Shown in pieces: positions 37,718 through 47,047 of a stretch of 59,916 nt of DNA (position 1 is its first letter; each line of letters opens with the position of its first letter). The notes under the pieces were generated by a model. It searched no databases and was not told where the DNA came from. It was given only the letters and a program-made list of their open reading frames with translations. Made by a program: the position numbers and the translations under genes. The DNA lies in NCBI GenBank assembly GCA_021298815.1, contig JAJTHE010000062.1, positions 1-59,916 on the forward strand, read 5' to 3'. The DNA is from Betaproteobacteria bacterium (GTDB lineage Bacteria; Pseudomonadota; Gammaproteobacteria; Burkholderiales; CAIKXV01).

Positions 37718-38611
37718 ATGAAACCGCCCGCCTTTGCCTACCACGATCCGCAGACCGTCGAAGAGGCCTGCCAGCTGATGTCGACGCTCGACAATGCCCG
37801 CCTGCTCGCCGGCGGGCAGTCGATGATGCCGATGCTGAACATGCGCTTCGTGATGCCCGACCACCTGGTCGACCTCGGCCGGGTGTCCGCGCTGTCGGCG
37901 ATCGAGGAGCGGCCCGGCGCGCTGCGCATCGGTGCGATGACCCGCCAGCGCGACCTGGAATACTCGCCGCTGGTGCGGGCGCGTTGCCCGCTGCTGGCCG
38001 ACGCGATCCAGTGGGTCGGCCACCGGCAGACGCGCAACCGCGGCACGATCGGCGGCTCGCTGTGCCAGCTCGATCCGTCGGCGGAGCTGCCGTCGGTGTG
38101 CGCGGCGCTCGATGCGACCCTCACGGTGCAGAGCGCGCGCGGCACCCGTACCCTGGCGTTCGCGGACTTCCCGGCGGGCTACATGACGCCGTCGATCGAG
38201 CCCGACGAGCTGCTGACCCATGTCGAGCTGCCCGACTGGCCGGCCGGCCATGGCCACGGTTTCGTCGAGTTTGCGCGGCGCCACGGCGACTATGCGGTGG
38301 TGCTGGCCGCGGCGCTGCTGGCCGTCGATGCCGCCGGAAGGATCACCCGCGCCTCGGTCACGCTGGGCGGCATCGGCCCGGCGCCGGTGCGCGTCGGCGC
38401 GGTCGAGCAGGCGCTGGTGGGGCAGGTCGCCTCGGCCACGCTGTTCCGCGGCGCGACCGAAGCCTGCCGCTCGATCGAGGCGATGGAAGACGTGCATGCG
38501 CCGGCGTCCTACCGGCAGCAGCTCGCGGTGGTGATGTCCCGGCGCGCGCTCGAGGCCGCGCTGGCGAGCATCGGTTCGCCGGCATCCTCCACCGGCGCGG
38601 CTGCGCACTGA
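37718..38611 (+). CDS. Molybdenum hydroxylase FAD subunit (CoxM-like) 2
   Basis: The 297-residue subunit has the FAD motifs [13 protein letters not shown] (about 32-44) and [17 protein letters not shown] (about 108-125); here the second loop is the standard TIGG, unlike the first CoxM. It starts the second molybdenum hydroxylase set 40 nt after Bug 5, and the small subunit follows 13 nt later. The order M-S-L is the one of CO dehydrogenase-type operons. There is no CoxG homologue in this set. Confidence 0.88.
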   Translation: MKPPAFAYHDPQTVEEACQLMSTLDNARLLAGGQSMMPMLNMRFVMPDHLVDLGRVSALSAIEERPGALRIGAMTRQRDLEYSPLVRARCPLLADAIQWVGHRQTRNRGTIGGSLCQLDPSAELPSVCAALDATLTVQSARGTRTLAFADFPAGYMTPSIEPDELLTHVELPDWPAGHGHGFVEFARRHGDYAVVLAAALLAVDAAGRITRASVTLGGIGPAPVRVGAVEQALVGQVASATLFRGATEACRSIEAMEDVHAPASYRQQLAVVMSRRALEAALASIGSPASSTGAAAH

Positions 38612-38624
38612 ACGAAGGCCAGAC

Positions 38625-39134
38625 ATGGATTCCACCCTCTCCCGCGCGATCGCGCTGAAGGTCAACGGCAAGGCGGTGCAGGCGACCGTCGACGTGCGCC
38701 ACACGCTCGCCGACTTCCTGCGCCACCAGCTCGAACTCACCGGCACCCACCTCGGTTGCGAACACGGCGTCTGCGGCGCCTGCACGGTGCTGGTCGACGG
38801 CCGTTCCACCCGCGGCTGCCTGATGCTCGCGGTGCAGGCGAACGGCCGCGAGGTGACGACGGTCGAAGGGATCGCGGCGGCCGATGGCGCGCTGCATCCG
38901 CTGCAGCAGGCATTCATGGACCTGCACGGCCTGCAGTGTGGCTTCTGCACGCCGGGCATGCTGACCACGCTGGTCGAACTGCTGAACGACAATCCCGATC
39001 CGAGCGAGGCCGAAGTGCGGGTGGCGATCTCCGGCAACCTGTGCCGCTGCACCGGCTACCAGGCGATCGTCGATGCCACGCTCGCCGCGGCGAAGTCGAT
39101 GCGCGGTGCTGCCGTGGCAGGGAGCACCCGATGA
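38625..39134 (+). CDS. Molybdenum hydroxylase [2Fe-2S] subunit (CoxS-like) 2
   Basis: The 169-residue small subunit has both iron-sulfur motifs: [16 protein letters not shown] in the N-terminal half and QCGFCTPGM plus LCRCTGYQ in the C-terminal half. It is related to, but clearly different from, the first CoxS. The ATG follows the CoxM-like stop by 13 nt and the stop overlaps the large-subunit ATG (39131-39134), as in the first set. Confidence 0.92.
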   Translation: MDSTLSRAIALKVNGKAVQATVDVRHTLADFLRHQLELTGTHLGCEHGVCGACTVLVDGRSTRGCLMLAVQANGREVTTVEGIAAADGALHPLQQAFMDLHGLQCGFCTPGMLTTLVELLNDNPDPSEAEVRVAISGNLCRCTGYQAIVDATLAAAKSMRGAAVAGSTR

Positions 39135-41500
39135 GCGCGATCATCGATCCGTCGCGGCCCGGCGACAGCCTGATCGGCGCCAGCATCCCGCGCCTGGAAG
39201 ACGATGCACTGATCACCGGCCGTGGCCGCTTCGTCGACGACATCCACATGCCCGGCCTGCTGCAGGCGGCCTTCGTGCGCAGCCCGCATGCCCATGCCGC
39301 GATCCGCAGCATCGATGCGTCCGCTGCGCTCGCGCTGCCCGGCGTGCACGCGGTCTACACCTACGAAGACTTCAAGCCGCATTTCGCGACCGACCGGCTG
39401 GTGGTCGGCCTGCCCAGCTCGCACTACAAGCAGGACCACAACCGCCAGGTGCTGGCCGCCGACGAGGCGGTGCATGTCGGCGAGCCGGTCGCGATCGTGC
39501 TTGCCGACAGCCGCTACATCGCCGAGGACGCGGCGACCCTGGTCGAGGTCGATTTCGACCCGCTGCCGGCAGTGTCCGACTGCCGCGCCGCGCTCGCCGC
39601 CGATGCGCCGCTGGTGCACCGCGAATCGCCGCACAACCTGCTCGCCGAGTTCGACATGAAGTACGGCGAGGCCGAACGCGTGTTCGCCGAGGCGAAGCAC
39701 GTGTTCAGGGAATCGTTCTGGCAGCACCGCGGCGGCAGCCATTCGATCGAGTGCCGCGGCTGCGTCGCGCGCCATGACGCGCTGGAAGACCGCACCACGC
39801 TGTGGACCTCCACCCAGATGCCGCATGCCGCGATGCGCGTGATCTGCGAAATCCTCGGCCTGCACGAGAACCAGATCCGCGTCGCCACGCCGGATGTCGG
39901 CGGCGGCTTCGGGCCGAAGCTGGTCACCTATCCGGAAGAGATCTGCGTCACGCTGGCCGCACGCCTGTACGGCCGGCCGGTGAAGTGGATCGAGGACCGG
40001 CGCGAGCATTTCATCGCCACCACCCAGGAGCGTGACCAGTACTGGGACACCGAAGTCGCGGTCGGCGACGACGGGCGCGTGCTCGGCATCCGCGGCTCGA
40101 TCGTGCACGACCATGGCGCGTACACCGCGCGTGGCATCAACCTCGCGCACAACTCTGCCGAGAACGTGCCGCTCGGCTACGAGATCCCGCACTACGCGAT
40201 GAACGTGAAGGTGGCGCTGACCAACAAGGTGCCGGTGACGCCGGTGCGTGGCGCCGGCCATCCGCAGGGAACCTTCGTGATGGAGCGGCTGCTCGACCGC
40301 GTCGCGCGCGAACTGAAGCTCGACCGCGCGGAAGTGCGCCGGCGAAACATGATCCCGCCGGAGAAGATGCCCTACCGCACCCAGCTCAAGGCGCGTGGCG
40401 GCCAGTGGGTGACGCTCGACAGCGGCGACTTCCCCGCCTGCTTCGCCGAGGCGCTGCAACGCGCCGACTGGGACGGCTTCCCGGCGCGCCAGGCGAAGGC
40501 GCGCGCCGAAGGCCGCTACCTCGGCATCGGCCTGTCCAACTTCGTGAAGGGCACCGGCCGCGGCCCGTTCGAATCGGTGACCGTGCGCATCGGACCGTCG
40601 GGCAAGGTGCATGTGTACGCCGGCGCGGCCGCGATGGGGCAGGGCACGCGCACCATGCTGTCGCAGGTGGTGGCCGAGCAGCTCGGACGCGACCTGTCGA
40701 ACGTCACCGTGACCACCGGCGACACCGCGGCCACCGCGATGGGCCTGGGTGGTTCGAACAGCCGGCAGACGGTGGTCGCCGGTTCGTCCGCGCATGTGGC
40801 GGCGCAGAACGTGCGCGCCAAGGTGCTGAAGGTCGCAGCCGTGCTGCTGAAGACGACGGAGGCCGAGCTCGAGATCGTCGGCAATGAAGTGGTGGTCAAC
40901 GGGCAGCCGTCACGCCGCATCGAACTGGGCGCGGTCTCGCGCTCGCTGGTCGGTACCGCGGGCTACTCGCTGCCGGCGGGCGTGACCGCCGGCCTGGAGG
41001 CGACCGAGCAGGTGCTGATCGACGACATGGCGTTCTCCAGCGGCTCGGCAGTGGTCGAACTCGAGGTCGACCCCGAGACCGGTGGCGTGCAGATCCACCG
41101 GCTGGTGTTCGTGCACGATGCCGGGCGCATGATCAACCCGATGGTGATCGATGGCCAGCTCGCCGGCGGCATCGCCCACGGCATCGGCAATGCACTGTTC
41201 GAATGGATGGGCTACGACGAGAACGCGCAGCCGGTCACCACCAACCTGGGCGAGTACCTGCTGGTCACCTCGACCGAGATGCCGCGCATGGAACTGCACC
41301 ACCGCGAGTCGCCGACGCCGGGCAATCCGCTCGGCGTGAAGGGTGTCGGCGAATGCGGGGTGATCCCGATGACGCCGGCGATCATGTCGGCGATCGAGGA
41401 CGCGCTGTCGCCGTTCGGGGTGCGCATCAACCAGACGCCGATCACGCCCGCGCAGCTCTATGCGCTGATCGAGAACGGCACGAAGGGGACGCCGGCATGA
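39131..41500 (+). CDS. Molybdenum hydroxylase catalytic subunit (CoxL-like) 2
   Basis: The 789-residue large subunit has IPRLEDDALITGRGRFVDD at the start, VGGGFGPKLVTYPEEI, AAMGQGTRTM, and the catalytic glutamate in KGVGECG. The active-site loop reads PVRGAGHPQG, close to the form II loop AYRGAGR but with Val and His at two positions. It is therefore a hydroxylase of the xanthine-oxidase family with unknown substrate. Its stop codon overlaps the next gene's start (ATGA, 41497-41500), an unusual coupling of a cytoplasmic enzyme subunit to a periplasmic receptor. Confidence 0.88.
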   Translation: MSAIIDPSRPGDSLIGASIPRLEDDALITGRGRFVDDIHMPGLLQAAFVRSPHAHAAIRSIDASAALALPGVHAVYTYEDFKPHFATDRLVVGLPSSHYKQDHNRQVLAADEAVHVGEPVAIVLADSRYIAEDAATLVEVDFDPLPAVSDCRAALAADAPLVHRESPHNLLAEFDMKYGEAERVFAEAKHVFRESFWQHRGGSHSIECRGCVARHDALEDRTTLWTSTQMPHAAMRVICEILGLHENQIRVATPDVGGGFGPKLVTYPEEICVTLAARLYGRPVKWIEDRREHFIATTQERDQYWDTEVAVGDDGRVLGIRGSIVHDHGAYTARGINLAHNSAENVPLGYEIPHYAMNVKVALTNKVPVTPVRGAGHPQGTFVMERLLDRVARELKLDRAEVRRRNMIPPEKMPYRTQLKARGGQWVTLDSGDFPACFAEALQRADWDGFPARQAKARAEGRYLGIGLSNFVKGTGRGPFESVTVRIGPSGKVHVYAGAAAMGQGTRTMLSQVVAEQLGRDLSNVTVTTGDTAATAMGLGGSNSRQTVVAGSSAHVAAQNVRAKVLKVAAVLLKTTEAELEIVGNEVVVNGQPSRRIELGAVSRSLVGTAGYSLPAGVTAGLEATEQVLIDDMAFSSGSAVVELEVDPETGGVQIHRLVFVHDAGRMINPMVIDGQLAGGIAHGIGNALFEWMGYDENAQPVTTNLGEYLLVTSTEMPRMELHHRESPTPGNPLGVKGVGECGVIPMTPAIMSAIEDALSPFGVRINQTPITPAQLYALIENGTKGTPA

Positions 41501-42549
41501 ACGACCGTAGCGTCCGGGACCGCGACCGGGACCACGACCACGATCGCGACCGTGCGCAGGATGCTGCCTGCGTCACGCTGCCGGGTCGCCGCCGCCTGCT
41601 CGGTGCCGCGGCCGGTGCGGTCCTCGCGGGGCAGGCCACGCCGCTGCTTGCGCAGGCATCGTATCCGTCGCGGCCGGTGCGTCTGGTGGTCGCCTTCGGC
41701 GCAGGCGGCATTGCCGACACCATCGCGCGCACGTTGAGCAGCCGGTTGTCCGAACGGCTCGGGCAGCAGGTGATCGTGGACAACCGTCCCGGCGCCGCCG
41801 GTGCGCTCGGTGCGAAGATCGTCAGCGCCGCCCAGCCCGACGGCCACACGCTGCTGGTGACCACCACGGCGGTGACGGTCAACGCGACCGTCGGCAAGGA
41901 CGCGGTCGACCCCTCGCGCGGCCTGACGCCGATCATCAATGCCGCCAGCACGCCCACGATCTTCGCGGTGCATGCGTCCAGCCCGGCGAAGGGGCTGGCG
42001 GAGTTCATCAAGGTCACCAAGGGCGGGCGCTTCACCTTTGCCACCGCCGGCGTCGGTACCACCGAGCACCTTACCGCGGAGTTCGTGTTCCGGCCGCTGG
42101 CGGGCCTCGACCCGGTGCACGTGCCCTTTGCCGGCGGCGTAGCACCGGTGTCGGCCACCGTCGCCCAGCAGGTCGACATGGCGGTCACCACGATCCCGAC
42201 CGCGTTCGGCCAGATCAAGGCCAATGCCCTGCGCGTGCTGGCCGTGGCCGCGCGCGCCCGCATGCCGTTGCTGCCGGACGTGCCGACGCTGAAGGAGGCC
42301 GGCCTGGCCGATTTCGAGAACAGCTCGTGGATCGGCGTATTCGGCCCGCCGAACCTGCCACCCGCACTGGGGCGCCGGCTGAACGAGGAAGTGAACCTCG
42401 CGCTCAAGCTGCCCGAGGTGCGCGATCGCCTGGTCACCCTCGGCTTCGATCCACGCGGCGGCACGCAGGATGCCTTCGCCGGCTACGTGAAGGGCGAGGT
42501 CGAGAAGTGGGGCAAGGTGATCAAGGCGACGGGGATCACGCCCGCCTGA
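41497..42549 (+). CDS. Bug-family periplasmic substrate-binding protein 6, Tat-like leader
   Basis: A 350-residue receptor with an odd N-terminus. Residues 7-20 are a low-complexity Asp/Arg/His run (RDRDRDHDHDRDRA), followed by GRRRLLGAAAGAVLAG, which looks like a twin-arginine signal, and cleavage near LLAQA. The Bug core is SRPVRLVVAFGAGGIADT, VDNRPGAAGALGAK, HVPFAGGVAPVSATV. The ATG overlaps the CoxL stop, so it is translated with the second molybdenum hydroxylase. The charged run could bind metal or simply be a repeat-derived tail; it lies before the hydrophobic segment, so it would be removed with the signal peptide. Confidence 0.85.
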   Translation: MNDRSVRDRDRDHDHDRDRAQDAACVTLPGRRRLLGAAAGAVLAGQATPLLAQASYPSRPVRLVVAFGAGGIADTIARTLSSRLSERLGQQVIVDNRPGAAGALGAKIVSAAQPDGHTLLVTTTAVTVNATVGKDAVDPSRGLTPIINAASTPTIFAVHASSPAKGLAEFIKVTKGGRFTFATAGVGTTEHLTAEFVFRPLAGLDPVHVPFAGGVAPVSATVAQQVDMAVTTIPTAFGQIKANALRVLAVAARARMPLLPDVPTLKEAGLADFENSSWIGVFGPPNLPPALGRRLNEEVNLALKLPEVRDRLVTLGFDPRGGTQDAFAGYVKGEVEKWGKVIKATGITPA

Positions 42550-42627
42550 CCGTCGCCGCGCAGGGAACCGAGCGGCCCGGATTTGCACGTACGGGATCGC
42601 CCGCCGCTTCTGCGGTACTCTCACCCC

Positions 42628-43773
42628 ATGAGCGACTACGCGCGTTACGGGCACGAGGCGCGCATCCGGCGGGCCAGCCCCGGCGAGCGGATGCGCATCG
42701 GCCTCTGCGCGATCGGCTGGTTCCTGCTGGTGGTGGCCTTCCTGCTCGGATTGCCGATCCTCGCCGCGCTGCCGCCGTGGTTGCTTGCCGCCCTCGGTGC
42801 GCTGGCGCTGGTACTTGCGCTGCCGGCGTTCCTGCTGCTGCGGGCACTGCGCCGTCGCCGCGGCCTGGACGAGGCCGGCAGCCCGGGCACCTGGGTGCGC
42901 TGTTCGTTCGCCTCGGTGCTGCTGGTCGGCGCTGCGGTCGGCGCCCCGGTGTACTACCTGTCCTACCGGGTCGAGGCCGCGCCGCTGTTGCTGCCGCAGG
43001 CCACGCTGACCAATGGCGAGAAGACCGTGGTCTTCCAGGCGATGGTGCATGTCGGATCCGAAGGCTTCTACAAGTCGGTGGTCTACGACCTGGAGGTCGC
43101 GCTGGCCGGGGGCTACCGCCTCTACTACGAAGGCGTGCAGCCGTCGACGCCGGAGGCCGACCGCTGGTTCTCGGAGATGCTCGCCGGCGGCAAGGACCTG
43201 TCCGCGAACTACAAGGAACTGGCGGGTGCCTGCGGGCTCGAGTTCCAGCTCGACTGGTTCGAGCCGCTGGTCGCCGACATGAAGGCGCGGCCCGAGCGGC
43301 ACGTCACTGCCGACGTGACCACCGCCGAGATGAAGGCCGAATTCGACCGGCTGGCCGCCGCCGATCCGGCGTTCGCGGCGTCGTTCCGGAAGCAACCCGC
43401 ACAGCCGGCGCCGGCAGAGGCGGCGGCGGACGATGGCCCGCTCGACCTGCTGCTCGACGGTTTCCGCAACGGTACCGACGGCCAGAAACGGATTGCGGGC
43501 CTCGTCTGCCGGGGCGTGTTCAGCATCGCGCTCGACCCGCGCAACCCGCGGCCGGACGCCCAGATCGACCGGGTGATCCTCGATTTCCGGAACGCGAAGC
43601 TGGTCGAGCGGATCCTGGCTGAGCAGAACCCGCGCATCTTCATCACCTACGGTGGCGCGCACCTGAAGGGCGTGCTGGCCCTGCTGCAGCAGCATGACCC
43701 GCGCTGGACGGTGGCTTCCGTCAAGTGGATCCGCGGCATCGGTGCGCCGGAGCATTTCGACCGGCCGCTGTAG
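42628..43773 (+). CDS. Membrane-anchored protein with Tiki/TraB-like motifs
   Basis: The 381-residue protein begins with three hydrophobic segments (about residues 25-50, 52-72 and 92-112), followed by a soluble domain of about 260 residues. In it, VFQAMVHVGSEGFYKSVVYD, then LYYEGVQPS, and late ITYGGAHLKGVLALL recall the His / Glu / GxxH pattern of Tiki/TraB/GumN-type metalloprotease-like proteins. I am not sure of this assignment and cannot name a substrate. It starts at 42628, where the mature start is well separated from Bug 6 (78 nt). An Ala/Pro-rich linker (KQPAQPAPAEAAA) lies near residue 260. Confidence 0.5.
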   Translation: MSDYARYGHEARIRRASPGERMRIGLCAIGWFLLVVAFLLGLPILAALPPWLLAALGALALVLALPAFLLLRALRRRRGLDEAGSPGTWVRCSFASVLLVGAAVGAPVYYLSYRVEAAPLLLPQATLTNGEKTVVFQAMVHVGSEGFYKSVVYDLEVALAGGYRLYYEGVQPSTPEADRWFSEMLAGGKDLSANYKELAGACGLEFQLDWFEPLVADMKARPERHVTADVTTAEMKAEFDRLAAADPAFAASFRKQPAQPAPAEAAADDGPLDLLLDGFRNGTDGQKRIAGLVCRGVFSIALDPRNPRPDAQIDRVILDFRNAKLVERILAEQNPRIFITYGGAHLKGVLALLQQHDPRWTVASVKWIRGIGAPEHFDRPL

Positions 43774-43783
43774 TCCGTGGCGA

Positions 43784-43812
43784 TTGCCGCTCCCCCCGAC
43801 TGTTGCTACGAT
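43784..43812 (+). promoter_or_regulatory. Candidate promoter of the amidase-hyuBA operon
   Basis: TTGCCG (43784-43789) is separated by 17 bases from TACGAT (43807-43812), and a TG one base before the -10 box (TGCTACGAT) makes an extended -10. The small inverted repeat GTTGC (43802-43806) / GCAAC (43814-43818) straddles the -10 box and could be an operator. The amidase ATG lies 42 nt downstream. This is a reasonable prediction on sequence only. Confidence 0.5.
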
Positions 43813-43854
43813 GGCAACAAAAGCCGGCGACTGATGCATGGCACGGGAGATTGC

Positions 43855-45234
43855 ATGGCTGCAGCCTACGATCCGGGCACGTTCGCCGGCCTGACCTACC
43901 ACGAAGCGGCTGCGGCCTTCCGCGCCGGCAGCGACGATCCGGTCCGCTACCTCGAGCGCTGCCTGGCGACGATCGCCGAACGTGAGCCCGCGGTGAAGGC
44001 GTGGGTGGTGGTGAACGAGGCCGGGGCCCGCGCGGCAGCCGATGCCTCGGCACAGCGCTGGCGCGAAGGCAGGGCGCTGTCCCTGGTCGACGGCATGCCG
44101 ATCGGCATCAAGGACCTGATCGAGACGAAGGACATGCCGACGCAGATGGGCTGCGCGGCCTTCAAAGGCAACTTCCCGAAGCGCGACAGCGCGCTGGTGC
44201 GCGCGCTGCGTGATGCCGGCGCGGTGATCCTCGGCAAGGTGGTCACCACCGAACTCGGCGGCGCACAGCCCGGGCCGACGACCAACCCGTTCGATGCCGC
44301 CTGCACGCCGGGTGGATCCTCCAGTGGCTCGGCCGCGGCGGTCGGCGCGAACATGGTGCCGGTGGCGATCGGCACCCAGGTGGGCGGCTCCGTGATCCGC
44401 CCGGCGAGCTTCTGCGGCAACTGGGCGTTGAAGCCGACGCTCGGTGCGCTGAACCGCGGCGAGCGCCTCGGCTACAGCCAGAGCACGATCGGCGTGCATG
44501 CGAATTCCCCGGTCGACCTGTGGGCGGTCGCGATGGCGATCGCGCTGCGCGCCGGTGGAGACCCGGGCGCACCCGGGCTGTTCGGCCCGCCGGAGGTCCC
44601 CGCGGAAGTGCGTCCGCAGCAACTGGTGGTGATGGAGACCGCCGGCTGGGCCGACCTCGATGCCGCCACGCGCGGCGCGTTCGAAGGCGTGCTCGAGACC
44701 CTGCACGCGCTCGGCGTGCGCATCGTGCGCCGAGCCGATACGGCGATGCTCGAAGCCTTCGAGCAGTCGATCGCCGACGCACGCACCGTCAATGCCGAGA
44801 TCTGCGCGTTCGAGCTGCGCTGGAGCCTGGAGAACCTGGTCGAACAGCATCCCGGCAAGCTGAGCAACCATGCGCTGAAGAAGCTCGAGCAGGGCCGCCG
44901 CATGACCCTCGACGATTTCCGCCGCCGCCTGCAGGAACGGGACGCTGCCCGTGCGCGGCTGTCGGCCATCGCGCCGCTGGGCGATGCGCTGATCAGCCTG
45001 TCCTCGCCCGGCCCTGCGCCGTCGAACGACCCGGCTGGCGCGCGCCCGACCGGCAAGGCGACCTTCAACTATCCGTCTTCGCTGCTGGGTGCGCCGGCGG
45101 TCACGGTACCCCTGATGGCGATCGGCGGCCTGCCGGTCGGCGTACAGGTGATGGGCCAGCCGCATGAAGACGCACGGGTGCTCGGCATCGCCCGCTGGAT
45201 CGCATCGGCCGTCGCGCCGGTGCGTGCGGGCTGA
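43855..45234 (+). CDS. Amidase-signature family enzyme
   Basis: The 459-residue enzyme has the amidase signature Ser-cisSer-Lys triad: the lysine is in GIKDLIETKD, the bridging serine in VGGSVIRPASF, and the nucleophile in GGSSSGSAAAV. It hydrolyses a carboxamide or lactam; the substrate is not evident. Length is typical for the family. The ATG at 43855 lies 4 nt after GGGAGA; an upstream in-frame ATG at 43777 would add 26 residues in the promoter region. The hydantoinase subunit genes follow directly, suggesting a shared role in opening amide bonds. Confidence 0.85.
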   Translation: MAAAYDPGTFAGLTYHEAAAAFRAGSDDPVRYLERCLATIAEREPAVKAWVVVNEAGARAAADASAQRWREGRALSLVDGMPIGIKDLIETKDMPTQMGCAAFKGNFPKRDSALVRALRDAGAVILGKVVTTELGGAQPGPTTNPFDAACTPGGSSSGSAAAVGANMVPVAIGTQVGGSVIRPASFCGNWALKPTLGALNRGERLGYSQSTIGVHANSPVDLWAVAMAIALRAGGDPGAPGLFGPPEVPAEVRPQQLVVMETAGWADLDAATRGAFEGVLETLHALGVRIVRRADTAMLEAFEQSIADARTVNAEICAFELRWSLENLVEQHPGKLSNHALKKLEQGRRMTLDDFRRRLQERDAARARLSAIAPLGDALISLSSPGPAPSNDPAGARPTGKATFNYPSSLLGAPAVTVPLMAIGGLPVGVQVMGQPHEDARVLGIARWIASAVAPVRAG

Positions 45235-45244
45235 GGCGCGGACG

Positions 45245-47047
45245 ATGAACGATCCCCGACTGCCTGGTGTCGTCGAGGCGGCTGTCGCCGTCGATCCGGT
45301 CACCGTCGAACTCGTGCGCGGCGCGATGCGCTCGATCCAGGGCGAGATGGAAGCCCTGATCGAACGCACCGCGATGTCGGCCTTCATCCGCGAGAAGAAG
45401 GACTTCTACGCCGGCCTGTTCGATGCGCGCGGGCGCTTCATCGCCGGCAAGTCGCGTCCGGGTTCCTCCGACCTGATCGGGCCGATCCTCGAGCAGTACC
45501 CGGCCGACACGGTGAAGGCCGGCGACCTGTACTGGTACAACGACTGTTACGCCGCGCGCGGCGCGGTGTCGCATTCGCCGGACCAGGTGCTGGCGGCACC
45601 GGTGTTCCACGACGGCCGGCTGGTCGCGTGGGCCCAGGCCTGGGCCCACTTCAGCGACATCGGGGGCATGCATGCCGGGTCGATCTCGCCGGCCTGCACC
45701 GAGATCTTCCAGGAAGGCATCATCGTGCCGCCGGTTCGCCTGGCTGCGGAAGGGCGGATGAACGATGAACTGCTGCGGCTGTTCCTGCGCAACTCGCGCT
45801 TCCCGGAAGCGGTGGGTGGCGACATGCGCGCGCTGATCGCCGCGGTGCGCCTGGGCGAGAAGCGGCTGGCGCAACTGGTCGCGCGCTTCGGGGCCACGCG
45901 CACCGAGGCGGTGTTCGACGACCTGATCCGCCGCGTGCGCGAGGTGCTGCAGCAGCGCTTCCGTGCGCTGGTGCCGGACGGCACCTATCGCTTCACCGAT
46001 ACCGTCGATTCCGATGGCCATGGCAGCGGGCCTATCCGGCTGCGCTGGACGCTCGAGGTCACGCCCGGCCGCATCACGCTCGATGCCACCGGGTCCGACG
46101 ACCAGGTGCGCGGGCCGGTGAACTACATGATGAGCATGACCGAGCCGGGCATGACCTTCGGTTCGTTCCTGCTCGGCGACAGCCGCGAGTACACCCTCAA
46201 CGCCGGTGCCGAGGCGCTGTTCGATGAACTGAAGGTGCGTCCGGGCTCGATCCTTCAGCCGAAGTTCCCGGCGCCGCTGGGCCAGCGCAGCATCACCAAG
46301 ATGCGCAACCTCGGCGCCTACCTCGGGCTGCTCGGCGTGGCCACCGGCGGCAGGATGCCGGCGGCGCATTCCGGCTACGTGATCTGGACGGTGCGCGGGC
46401 TGGACAATGCGGGCGCGCGGTTCCTGATGTCCGATGGCGTCGCGGTCGGCTATGGCGCGCGTGCCACCGCCGATGGCCATGATGCGATCTACCTCGTCGC
46501 GCAGGAGAACTACCCGGCGGAATTCGTCGAGGCGTCGTATCCGCTTCGCGTGCGCCACTACGGGCTCAACCGGGATACCGGCGGCCCGGGACGCTGGCGC
46601 GGCGGCTGCGGCGTGGTGCGCGAGATGGAGATCCTGTGCGACGAGGTCACGGTCGCGGTGCGCATCGAAGGCGATGCCAATCCTCCGTGGGGCGTCAACG
46701 GCGGGCGCTGCGCCGGCTCGGGCCGCTGCGTGGTGAACCCGGGCCGCGCCGACGAGCGTGTGCTGCCCCCGTTGTCCGACTCGCATGTGCTGCACCGGGG
46801 CGACGTGGTGCGCATCGAGACCGGTGGCGGCGGTGGCTGGGGCCATCCATACGATCGTGAACCCGAGCGCGTGCTGGCAGACGTGCTCGGCGGGCATGTC
46901 AGTGCACGCAGTGCCGCCGACGACTACGGCGTGGTGCTCGCCGGCGACGGACGATCGATCGATGCCGTCGCGACCGGGCGGCGCCGCGCCGAACGGCCCG
47001 CCACGGCGCTGTTCCATCGCCACACCTACCGGGACGCGCTGGAATGA
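45245..47047 (+). CDS. hyuB: Hydantoinase B / oxoprolinase-type subunit
   Basis: The 600-residue protein matches the HyuB family: DPVTVELVRGAMRSIQGEME at the N-terminus (about 15-34), REKKDFYAGLFDARGRFIAG, GGMHAGS and the C-terminal GGGGGWGHPYDREPERVL. HyuB works with HyuA in ATP-dependent opening of hydantoin-, lactam- or oxoproline-type rings, or in acetophenone carboxylase-like reactions. It starts 10 nt after the amidase and its stop overlaps the HyuA ATG (ATGA, 47044-47047). No carbamoylase is adjacent, so the hydantoin pathway is not proven. Confidence 0.85.
   Translation: MNDPRLPGVVEAAVAVDPVTVELVRGAMRSIQGEMEALIERTAMSAFIREKKDFYAGLFDARGRFIAGKSRPGSSDLIGPILEQYPADTVKAGDLYWYNDCYAARGAVSHSPDQVLAAPVFHDGRLVAWAQAWAHFSDIGGMHAGSISPACTEIFQEGIIVPPVRLAAEGRMNDELLRLFLRNSRFPEAVGGDMRALIAAVRLGEKRLAQLVARFGATRTEAVFDDLIRRVREVLQQRFRALVPDGTYRFTDTVDSDGHGSGPIRLRWTLEVTPGRITLDATGSDDQVRGPVNYMMSMTEPGMTFGSFLLGDSREYTLNAGAEALFDELKVRPGSILQPKFPAPLGQRSITKMRNLGAYLGLLGVATGGRMPAAHSGYVIWTVRGLDNAGARFLMSDGVAVGYGARATADGHDAIYLVAQENYPAEFVEASYPLRVRHYGLNRDTGGPGRWRGGCGVVREMEILCDEVTVAVRIEGDANPPWGVNGGRCAGSGRCVVNPGRADERVLPPLSDSHVLHRGDVVRIETGGGGGWGHPYDREPERVLADVLGGHVSARSAADDYGVVLAGDGRSIDAVATGRRRAERPATALFHRHTYRDALE

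Noticed and set aside
33184..41500. Aerobic CO dehydrogenase operons
   Set aside because: Neither large subunit has the AYxCSFR loop of true CO dehydrogenase, and coxD/E/F-type genes are missing. They were called molybdenum hydroxylases.
41458..45387. Very long minus-strand open frame (1309 codons) across the second Bug/amidase region
   Set aside because: It overlaps four well-supported plus-strand genes, has Arg/His/Asp/Gln-rich composition and no recognisable domain; typical GC-rich antisense artefact.
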